Of a DNA stretch of 64,000 bases, positions 1-6,968 are shown piece by piece (position 1 is the first letter of the stretch; each line of letters starts with the position of its first letter). Origin of the DNA: JACRAR01 sp041674385. GTDB lineage: Bacteria > Pseudomonadota > Gammaproteobacteria > Burkholderiales > Rhodocyclaceae. The position numbers were made by a program, and so were the translations under genes. The notes beneath the pieces were generated by a model, which worked only from the letters and a program-made list of their open reading frames with translations, searched no databases and was not told the origin of the DNA. Where the stretch lies: positions 1 through 64,000 of the forward strand of contig JBAYVU010000001.1 of NCBI GenBank assembly GCA_041674385.1, in the 5' to 3' direction.

Positions 1-123
1 ATCCATGGCCACGAGCATGCCCTTGCCCGTGGTGATGAATAGATTGCGGCCGCCCGCCGCCTTGAGACCCTGGATCACATCGGCGGCGCGGTGTTGGTGA
101 ATGAATGCCTTGATCACTTTCAT
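1..123 (-). CDS. PII-like (P-II family nitrogen regulator type) protein, 3' end cut by window edge
   Basis: The first 41 residues are visible, starting MKVIKAFIHQHRAADVIQGL. The opening beta strand and helix with K-x-I-x-A and a later TTGKG resemble the P-II signalling fold, but the T-loop and C-terminus lie outside the window. It follows the RND pump gene at 171-3263 in the same orientation, 47 bases downstream. PII-like proteins at the end of heavy-metal RND operons are a recurring arrangement, so a metal- or nucleotide-sensing role at the pump is more likely than control of nitrogen metabolism. That role is inference; only the N-terminus supports the family call. Confidence 0.6.
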   Translation of the reverse strand, partial: MKVIKAFIHQHRAADVIQGLKAAGGRNLFITTGKGMLVAMD

Positions 124-170
124 TTCGATTCTCCGGTGGGCGGCCCCGTTCCCCCAGGGCCGCTGTGGTT

Positions 171-3100
171 TCAGGACGCTACGCCCTCGCGTTCGCGGCG
201 GGTTTCCAGCCATTCATACATGAGCGGTAACAGCAGCAAGGTCAGCGCGGTGGATGTGAACAACCCGCCCACCACGACCGTTGCCAGCGGTCGCTGCGTT
301 TCCGCCCCGACACCCTGCGACAGCAGCATCGGGATCAGGCCGAGGATCGCCACCGAAGCTGTCATCAGCACCGGGCGCAACCGCAGCGCCGCTCCTTCGC
401 GCACAGTCTCTCGGATACTGAATCCTTGTCGCCGCCGGTCATTCAGGAAGGACACCAGCACGATGCCATTGAGCATCGCGACGCCGAACACGGCGATGAA
501 GCCGATGGCCGAGGGTACCGACACGTACTGCCCAGTGATCGCGAGGCCAAAGACGCCTCCGATCACGGCGAAGGGAACATTGGCGATGATCAGCGTAGCG
601 TGGCGCAGCGAATTAAAGGCGGTATACAGCAGGATGAAGATCAGGCCGATGGTGAGCGGTACGATCACGGCCAGGCGAGCCATGGCGCGCTGCTGGTTCT
701 CGAATGCGCCGCCCCACTCGATCCAGTAGCCTTCGGGCAGCTTGACTTGCCTTCGGATACGGGTTTCTGCCTCCTTCACGAAACCATCAACGTCGCGGCC
801 TTTCACATCCATCTGAATCACCGCGTAGCGCTGCAACTGCTCGCGCCGGACGAAGGAGTAGCCTTCGTCCGTTTCGACGGACGCCACGCGCGACAAGGGT
901 ACAAGAGCGCCATTCTGGGTGCGGATGGGGATGTTGGCGATGGCCTGCAAACTGTCGCGGAAAGGCGTGTCGAGCCGCACCACGATGTCGAAGCGGCGCA
1001 CACCGTCAATCAGGGTGCTGACCGCCTTGCCACCGATACCCGCTTGCACCACCTCCAGTATTTCGTCGGCGTTGATGCCATAGCGCGCCGCTTCCTCTCG
1101 ATTGACTTTCAGCACTATCTGCGGCTTGCCCTTGTTTGCCTCCAGCGACAAGTCGGCAATCCCCGGCACTTTGCCCAGCACGCCTTGAAACTGCGCGGCC
1201 AGACTGTCCAGCGTCGCGAGGTCCGGGCCATAGACTTTGAGCGCCAGTGTCGCACGCACCCCGGAAATCAACTCCTCCACTCGCATCTGGATCGGTTGGG
1301 TGGCGGCAAACACCGCGGTCGGGATGGACTGTTCCAGTTTTTCCTGCATCGCCGCCGACAAGGCGGCCATCGGCATCTTTTCCGGCCATTCGCTCTCGGG
1401 TTTCACGTCAACCAGGATTTCCATGTAGTTGGCGTCACCGGTTTCGCCTTTTTCGGCGCGTCCGGCCATCGCCAGCACCGACCTGGTCTGCGGGAAGTTC
1501 TTCTTGAGTACGGCGTCGATCTGTTGCGACACGCGTATTGATTCCTCAAGCGAGGTGGAGGGAATGCTGGTGACGCGGAACATGATCGCGCCTTCCTGCA
1601 ATGTCGGCATGAACTCCTTGCCGAGGAACGGGAAGAGTGCCGCGGATAGACCCAGCAGGGCGAGTGCCGCGACGACGACCTTCTTCTTGTTGTCGAGAGA
1701 CCAGTCCAGAAGCGGCAGATAAAGTCGCTTCGCATTGCGCACGAGCCAGGTGTCCTTCTCTTCCCTGGGCTTGAGGATGAGCGCCGAGAGCACTGGCACC
1801 AGCGTCATGGTAAGCAGCAGGGAACCCGCCATGGCGAATGTGATGGTGAGCGCCATCGGCTTGAACATCTTGCCTTCCAGCCCAGTCAACGAGAGCAGCG
1901 GCATGAACACCACGATGATAATCAGGATGGAAAACGCGATCGGATTGATGACTTCGCGCGCCGCTTCCAAGATGACGTGAGTTCGGTCAACCACCCGATC
2001 TGCATGGTGGGAAAGCAGCCGGAAGCCGTTTTCCACCATTACCACCGCGCCGTCCACCATCATGCCGATGCCGATGGCAAGTCCGGCCAGCGACATGAGA
2101 TTGGCCGAAAGGCCGAAGTGCTGCATCAACAAGAAGGCAATCAACATCGCCAGCGGCAGCGTGACGATGACAACCACCGCAGAGCGGATATCACCGAGAA
2201 ACAGGAACAAGGCGATGGCAACAAGGATCGAGCCTTGCAGCAAGGCGTCTTCGGCGGTCTTGACGGCTTTCTGCACGATTTCCGTACGGTCGTACACCGG
2301 GATAATCGACACCCCGGCCGGCAGGGTCTGCTGTGCAATTCTTATTTTTTCTTTTACCGCATCGGCAACGTTCTGAGCATTTTCACCGACCCGTGCCAGC
2401 GCCATGCCAAGCATCACCTCTACGCCATTGCGCGTGATGGCGCCTAAGCGCAACGCCGGCCCTTCCTGTACCCGGGCTACGTCACGCACATAGATCGGCG
2501 TGCCCTCGCGTTGTGCAACGACAATCGAACCGATGTCGCGGCTATTCGTCACCAGCCCCAGTCCGCGCACCAGATACTGTTCCTGTCCGAGGTTCACGTA
2601 TTGACCGCCGACCTGCCGGTTGTTGGCGGTCAGCGTCTCCATCACCGCTTTGAAGGTAAGTCCGTATTTGATAAGCTTTTGCGGATCGATCAGCACTTGG
2701 AACTGCTTTTCCTGACCACCCCATGACATCACGTCGTCCAGGCCGGGAGCCGTTCGCAGCACCAGGCGTACGTTCCAGTCCTGCAGCGTGCGCAAGTCCA
2801 TCGCCGAAAGCTTCTTGTCCGCCGATTCGATGGTGTACCAGAACACCTGCCCGAGGCCGGAGCTGTTCGGCCCCATTACCGGCTCGCCGTAGCCTTGGGG
2901 GAGACGTTCCTTGGCTTCCAGCAGCTTTTCCCCGACAAGACGCCGGGCGAAGTAAATGTCCACGTTGTCCTTGAAATAAACGCTGACGTAGGACAGCCCG
3001 AACATCGAAAGAGAGCGGACCTCTTCCACTCCGGCCAGTCCGGCCATCGTGGCTTCGACTGGAAAAGTCAGCAGTTTCTCGACATCTTCGGCCGCCAGCC

Positions 3101-3263
3101 CCGGTGATTCGGTATAGATGTTGACCTGAATCGGGGTCACATCCGGAAAGGCGTCTACTGGTACTTGACGGAACGCCTGAATGCCCAGGCCGGCGAGGAT
3201 TACGAAGGCGACCAGCACCAGCAGCTTGTAACGCAGCGAAGCATCGACGATTGCATTGAGCAT
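171..3263 (-). CDS. CzcA/CusA family heavy-metal efflux RND transporter (inner-membrane pump)
   Basis: This 1030-residue protein has the usual length and layout of HME-RND pumps: TM1 near residues 10-30, a large periplasmic porter domain, central TM helices, a second porter domain and C-terminal TM helices. It would export divalent cations using the proton gradient. The TM4 signature reads AIGIGMMVDGAVVMVEN (about residues 395-411). It lacks the DFG start typical of CzcA and the AIAIGAMIDAA of copper pumps, so the substrate is uncertain (Ni, Co, Zn or Cd possible). The ATG start has GAGAGG about nine bases upstream. The adaptor gene ends 12 bases upstream and the TolC gene lies before that, giving a complete C-B-A tripartite set. 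A PII-like gene follows. Confidence 0.9.
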   Translation of the reverse strand: MLNAIVDASLRYKLLVLVAFVILAGLGIQAFRQVPVDAFPDVTPIQVNIYTESPGLAAEDVEKLLTFPVEATMAGLAGVEEVRSLSMFGLSYVSVYFKDNVDIYFARRLVGEKLLEAKERLPQGYGEPVMGPNSSGLGQVFWYTIESADKKLSAMDLRTLQDWNVRLVLRTAPGLDDVMSWGGQEKQFQVLIDPQKLIKYGLTFKAVMETLTANNRQVGGQYVNLGQEQYLVRGLGLVTNSRDIGSIVVAQREGTPIYVRDVARVQEGPALRLGAITRNGVEVMLGMALARVGENAQNVADAVKEKIRIAQQTLPAGVSIIPVYDRTEIVQKAVKTAEDALLQGSILVAIALFLFLGDIRSAVVVIVTLPLAMLIAFLLMQHFGLSANLMSLAGLAIGIGMMVDGAVVMVENGFRLLSHHADRVVDRTHVILEAAREVINPIAFSILIIIVVFMPLLSLTGLEGKMFKPMALTITFAMAGSLLLTMTLVPVLSALILKPREEKDTWLVRNAKRLYLPLLDWSLDNKKKVVVAALALLGLSAALFPFLGKEFMPTLQEGAIMFRVTSIPSTSLEESIRVSQQIDAVLKKNFPQTRSVLAMAGRAEKGETGDANYMEILVDVKPESEWPEKMPMAALSAAMQEKLEQSIPTAVFAATQPIQMRVEELISGVRATLALKVYGPDLATLDSLAAQFQGVLGKVPGIADLSLEANKGKPQIVLKVNREEAARYGINADEILEVVQAGIGGKAVSTLIDGVRRFDIVVRLDTPFRDSLQAIANIPIRTQNGALVPLSRVASVETDEGYSFVRREQLQRYAVIQMDVKGRDVDGFVKEAETRIRRQVKLPEGYWIEWGGAFENQQRAMARLAVIVPLTIGLIFILLYTAFNSLRHATLIIANVPFAVIGGVFGLAITGQYVSVPSAIGFIAVFGVAMLNGIVLVSFLNDRRRQGFSIRETVREGAALRLRPVLMTASVAILGLIPMLLSQGVGAETQRPLATVVVGGLFTSTALTLLLLPLMYEWLETRREREGVAS

Positions 3264-3275
3264 GATGGCGGCCTC

Positions 3276-4523
3276 TCAATGTTCGTCGCTGATCTGCGAC
3301 TTGAGCAGGCGGGCCTTGAGCGCATAGGTTCCTGCGGTCACCACCCGTTCGCCAGCCTTCAGGCCGTTTTTGACCACGACCCGGTCGCGCAGCTTTTCTC
3401 CCAACTCGACAGCACGCGGCTCGAAGCCGCCGCGTTCCTCGACGAAGGCCGTCGGCTGTCCCTGCATCAGCACCACCGCCTCCTGCGGCAGCAGCAGCGC
3501 CTTGCCTTTGCCAGCAGCGCCGGCCGTGCCGCTGGTACGGATGGCGGCGGTGGCGAACATCTCGGGTTTGAGCCGTCCGTCAGGATTGGCGACCTCGACC
3601 CGGGCCTGGACGGTGCGCGTCTCCTTGTCCACGACCGCCGCGATGTAGGTAAGCTTGCCCTGGAAGGATTCGCCTGGATACGCGTCGACGGTGACCACTG
3701 CCTCAGCCCCCGTCTTGATGCGGCCGAGATCCTTTTCGAAAAGATTGGCCTCGATCCACAAGCGGGAGAGGTCGGCCACGGTGAATATCTGCTTGTCCGG
3801 CTGGGCCAGTTCCCCGAGGATGGCGTGCTTCTCGATGACAGTTCCGGCAAACGGCGTGGTCAGTGGAAAGGTGGACACGGCCCTGCCGTCGTCGGCCGGC
3901 GCCGGGCTCACCCCCAGCATGCGCAGCTTGTCCCCGGTTGCCGCGAATGACGCCTTCGTCTTGTCGTACTCGGCGTGGGCGCGCAAATGGTCCTTCTGGG
4001 CGATGATCTGGTCGCCATGGAGCTTTTCGGCTCGCTCGAAGTCGGCCTTGGCCACCGCGAGCTGAGTCTTCGCCTGGAGATAGGTCGAGTACGCCTCGCC
4101 GACTTCCAGGCTGTCGAGCAACGCCAGCGTTTGCCCCGCCTTCACCTGGTCGCCGAGTTTGACGTGGACCTTGACGATGCGTCCCGGCACCCGCGCCGCG
4201 ACGTGCGTGATGCGATCCTGATTGGGCTGGATGGTGGCAGTCAGCATCAACTGCTCGCTGATTTCCTGCTCCGCGAGTTCGTCAATCTTGATCCCGGCAG
4301 TCTGGATGGCCTCGGGGGTGAGCTTCAAGGTATCTGCTTCGCCATGCTCAGTGCGCTTGTCGCCCGGTTTGTCTGACGCCATGTCGGCTGGCGCGCCGGG
4401 CTTCTGCGCGGCCGGTTGGGCCGCTGACGTTGTTGGCGACTCGGGTTGGCCACAGCCGGTGAGGAAAAGTGTCGTCATGCCGATTGCCAGCACGATGTAG
4501 AGGTTCATTTTCGATATCTTCAT
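3276..4523 (-). CDS. RND efflux periplasmic adaptor (CzcB/CusB-like membrane-fusion lipoprotein)
   Basis: I start this 415-residue protein at MKISKMNLYIVL because it opens directly with a lipoprotein signal ending in the lipobox LTGC; the longer upstream reading has a low-complexity Arg/Pro-rich character and overlaps the TolC gene. The mature protein is anchored at Cys24 or so. It has a Lys/Pro-rich linker, a lipoyl/barrel-sandwich half (VAARVPGRIVKVHVKLGDQV), a helical hairpin, the second barrel half (TPFAGTVIEKHAILGELAQ) and beta-barrel and membrane-proximal domains. It would bridge the RND pump at 171-3263 and the TolC channel encoded just upstream, and has no His-rich metal-binding N-terminal extension. 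Confidence 0.88.
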   Translation of the reverse strand: MKISKMNLYIVLAIGMTTLFLTGCGQPESPTTSAAQPAAQKPGAPADMASDKPGDKRTEHGEADTLKLTPEAIQTAGIKIDELAEQEISEQLMLTATIQPNQDRITHVAARVPGRIVKVHVKLGDQVKAGQTLALLDSLEVGEAYSTYLQAKTQLAVAKADFERAEKLHGDQIIAQKDHLRAHAEYDKTKASFAATGDKLRMLGVSPAPADDGRAVSTFPLTTPFAGTVIEKHAILGELAQPDKQIFTVADLSRLWIEANLFEKDLGRIKTGAEAVVTVDAYPGESFQGKLTYIAAVVDKETRTVQARVEVANPDGRLKPEMFATAAIRTSGTAGAAGKGKALLLPQEAVVLMQGQPTAFVEERGGFEPRAVELGEKLRDRVVVKNGLKAGERVVTAGTYALKARLLKSQISDEH

Positions 4524-4549
4524 AAGTTCTTTTCCGATGCGTGTGTTCG

Positions 4550-5899
4550 TCAGGGGGCCAATGGTTCGATGGCTGAGCTTCGTTTTGTCGCCGTCCAGCC
4601 GGCGGTCTGCTCCAGCTCGCTGCGGGTCAAGGCGAAATCGGTCATCGCTTCCAGCACCTCGCGGCGGGTGTCGAGGACCTGCCGGGTGGCGAGCAGCATC
4701 TGGATCAGGCTGATCTCGCCGGCCCGATAGGCGGCGGCGGACAGGCGCTGGTTTTCTTCGAGGCGCTGCAGCATCGACTGATCCAGCCGTTGAGTCCGTT
4801 GGCGCAAGCTGTCGAGCTTCTGCCAAAGGGTCAGGACGCGCGCGCGGATGTCGCGGCTGGCCGCCTGTTTCTCGATCTCCGCCTGCGTCAGTTCCGCCGA
4901 CGCCTTGCCGATACCGGCGGCGTTGCGGCGAAAGAGCGGCAACGGAACGGAGACGCTCAGCCCGACAAGCTTATCGCGGGCATCGCCGGAAGCTTCAGTG
5001 GCGGAGTTCAGGCCGACGGTGATGTCGGGATAGACCGCCGCACGTTCGAGGCCCAGCCGGTTGCGCGCTGCCTGCTCGCGGTGGTCGAGGGCGCGCAATT
5101 GCGCCCGGCTTGTCGCCGCCGCCAGCAACTGTTCCAGGGTGTAAGGCAGTTCCGGTTTCGCGAAGAGCGCCCCTTTGACGACGGGCAGCTTCTCTGCAGG
5201 CAGTTGCAGCAGCACGGCCAGGTCAGCGCGCGCCTGGATCAGTTGCTCGCCGACCGTTTCAAGCTGGTTGCGCGCGCGCCCGAGTTCCACTTCGGCGAGA
5301 TTGGCGTCAAGCTTGGTGTCTTCTCCCGCGTCGAAGCGCTTCCGGGTGACTGCGCTGTTGTTCTTGATCAGCTCGACCAGGCCCGTTTCCATTTCGGCGC
5401 GCATTTGCAGACTCACCACGCGGACAAACTTCTGCTCGACCTCGGCGCGCAACTGCCGACGGGTTTCCTCGATGGTTTCGCGTAGGGCTGCCAGTTCCTG
5501 TTCGGCCGCTGTGCGGCGATAGCCCTGCTGGCCGGCGATCTCCAGCGTTTGCGTCAGGCCCACGTTCCACTCGCGCTGCGTCCGTTCGGCGAGCCCCGGA
5601 TCGGGAAGCGTACGCCGCACTCGTTCGGCGGCGATCTGCGGATTGTTCCAGAGCAATCCCTGGGCGTCGGCGAGTTGCCCTTCGGCGGTGGCGAGGTTCG
5701 CCCGGGCGCTCCTCAGGGCAGGATTGGCCTGTTCCGCGAGTTGCCAAGCGTGTTCCAGGGTCAACGGCATGTCGGTGGCCGTGGTAGCGGGTCCAACGGG
5801 CTCAGGCGTCGCGACCGCCTTGACCAGGTGCTGCGGGTTTTGTGCGTGAACGGGCAGTGTGGCAAGCAGCCCCAGCAATAGCAACAGTGTCTTGTTCAT
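4550..5899 (-). CDS. TolC-family outer-membrane efflux protein (CzcC-like)
   Basis: The chosen start MNKTLLLLLGLLATLPVHAQ gives a perfect signal peptide cleaved after AHA-Q and has GAGGA seven bases upstream; a longer in-frame extension has neither. The 449-residue product carries two OEP repeats of long coiled-coil helices (about residues 55-240 and 265-440), as in CzcC/CusC proteins. It forms the outer-membrane exit duct for the adaptor and pump encoded downstream, with 26 bases to the adaptor start. The 115-base gap upstream contains a 9-bp hairpin. Confidence 0.88.
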   Translation of the reverse strand: MNKTLLLLLGLLATLPVHAQNPQHLVKAVATPEPVGPATTATDMPLTLEHAWQLAEQANPALRSARANLATAEGQLADAQGLLWNNPQIAAERVRRTLPDPGLAERTQREWNVGLTQTLEIAGQQGYRRTAAEQELAALRETIEETRRQLRAEVEQKFVRVVSLQMRAEMETGLVELIKNNSAVTRKRFDAGEDTKLDANLAEVELGRARNQLETVGEQLIQARADLAVLLQLPAEKLPVVKGALFAKPELPYTLEQLLAAATSRAQLRALDHREQAARNRLGLERAAVYPDITVGLNSATEASGDARDKLVGLSVSVPLPLFRRNAAGIGKASAELTQAEIEKQAASRDIRARVLTLWQKLDSLRQRTQRLDQSMLQRLEENQRLSAAAYRAGEISLIQMLLATRQVLDTRREVLEAMTDFALTRSELEQTAGWTATKRSSAIEPLAP

Positions 5900-5950
5900 C
5901 GAATTCCTCAGTAGGTTGAACCATGAGAAGAATCCGACGGGACATGCCGG

Positions 5951-5972
5951 CAGATCCACCGATGTGGATCTG
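5951..5972. promoter_or_regulatory. 9-bp perfect inverted repeat between czcI-like and TolC genes
   Basis: CAGATCCAC-CGAT-GTGGATCTG forms a perfect 9-bp stem with a 4-base loop in the 115-base gap between two co-directional genes. No T-run follows on the minus strand, so it is unlikely to be a full terminator. It could be an RNA stem that tunes expression of the pump genes relative to the upstream genes, or a protein-binding site. Confidence 0.45.
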
Positions 5973-6014
5973 GTCAGCCGTCAAGGACAGAAAATTGAAG
6001 CGCGTCCCGCCGGA

Positions 6015-6359
6015 TCAGGCGAGGCGGGCGAGCGGCGGCCGGTCGAAGGGATCGACGGTGGCAGAGTGAAATTCCGCAGCCGGTGGCGCAACGAGCTGGG
6101 AGGGATTGTTGTCGTCCAGCATCGGTGGCAAGGTCGGCACGAACGACGAGAACGACAGGTGGCAGAACCCGCAGTCGGGATCGATCTGGGTACCGGTGTC
6201 ACTCGACTTGTCGGTCGAGCCGTGATGCTGATGGGTATGATGTCCGAAATGTGCCGCCTGTGGTGATTCCTGCTGATGCTGGCAATAGCCAGCCGCCGCA
6301 GCAAACGTGGCGTTGAGCGAAAGCAGAATCACAAGAAGGAAGGCGAGGCAGGAGCGCAT
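6015..6359 (-). CDS. Small His-rich periplasmic protein (CzcI/DUF2946-like)
   Basis: This 114-residue protein has a signal peptide (MRSCLAFLLVILLSLNATFA, cut near AAA) followed by a His-rich stretch, HFGHHTHQHHGSTDK, and later a DCGFCHLSF segment with two Cys and a His. The pattern of a short secreted protein with His clusters and a C-x-x-C-H motif before an RND efflux set matches CzcI-type and DUF2946-type proteins of metal-resistance operons. A role in periplasmic metal binding or modulation of induction is likely but not shown. It sits 27 bases after the PAP2 gene and before the TolC gene, all co-directional. Confidence 0.65.
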   Translation of the reverse strand: MRSCLAFLLVILLSLNATFAAAAGYCQHQQESPQAAHFGHHTHQHHGSTDKSSDTGTQIDPDCGFCHLSFSSFVPTLPPMLDDNNPSQLVAPPAAEFHSATVDPFDRPPLARLA

Positions 6360-6386
6360 GGCGGCGGAGTATATCAGAGGGCGCGG

Positions 6387-6968
6387 CTATCTTGTAGATC
6401 GGCAAAGCGCGCGCGCGGTTATTGCCGCTAGCCACCCAATCAGGAAACCACCAAGAACGTCCGCTGGGAAGTGTGCGCCGACAGCAATGCGTGACCACCC
6501 CACCCATACCAGCCACGCCACCAACAGTGCTCGAAAGCGGCGTACCGCAAGCGGCCACAGAATTACGGCTACTAGCATGCTAAAAGCCGCATGCCCACTC
6601 GGAAAGCTGTACTGCAGTTCGGGCTCACCGATGAGATGCACCGTATTGGACAATGCCACCAATGGCCGGGGGAAATTCACGATTAGTTTCAGCACGGCAA
6701 CACCAAGCCACGCCAGTGCGAATCCGAGCGCGAAGCGTTGCGCCTGGGTTCGTACCATCAATGCTGTTGTTTGCGGTTCAGCCGCTGCATTCAGGCGCCA
6801 AGACCAAAGTAACAACGCGACCAGCAAGAACGGCCCGCCCCAGTAACTGCCGAGTATGCTGCCCACGTGGGCAAGTGGCGCAAGCCAAGCGGGGGTGGCG
6901 TGATTGATCGCTTCAAACCACGCCACGTTCAGACCGTTCCAATCGTAGAAGAGTTGCTTGAATGTCAT
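6387..6968 (-). CDS. PAP2-family membrane phosphatase
   Basis: The 193-residue protein has five to six TM helices and the three-part PAP2 catalytic signature: KLIVNFPRP, then FPSGH, then SRIAVGAHFPADV (the His of PSGH and of GAH being catalytic). The start MTFKQLFYDW overlaps the stop of the P1B-ATPase gene as ATGA, so it is translationally coupled to it. Family members dephosphorylate undecaprenyl pyrophosphate, phosphatidylglycerophosphate or other lipid phosphates. Its coupling to a metal-exporting ATPase and placement ahead of a czc-type operon is the odd feature; a role in envelope maintenance under metal stress is inference. Confidence 0.88.
   Translation of the reverse strand: MTFKQLFYDWNGLNVAWFEAINHATPAWLAPLAHVGSILGSYWGGPFLLVALLLWSWRLNAAAEPQTTALMVRTQAQRFALGFALAWLGVAVLKLIVNFPRPLVALSNTVHLIGEPELQYSFPSGHAAFSMLVAVILWPLAVRRFRALLVAWLVWVGWSRIAVGAHFPADVLGGFLIGWLAAITARALCRSTR

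Noticed and set aside
5859..6266. Plus-strand ORF over the czcI-like gene
   Set aside because: No signal peptide, domain or ribosome-binding site, whereas the minus-strand frame has a signal peptide and metal motifs.
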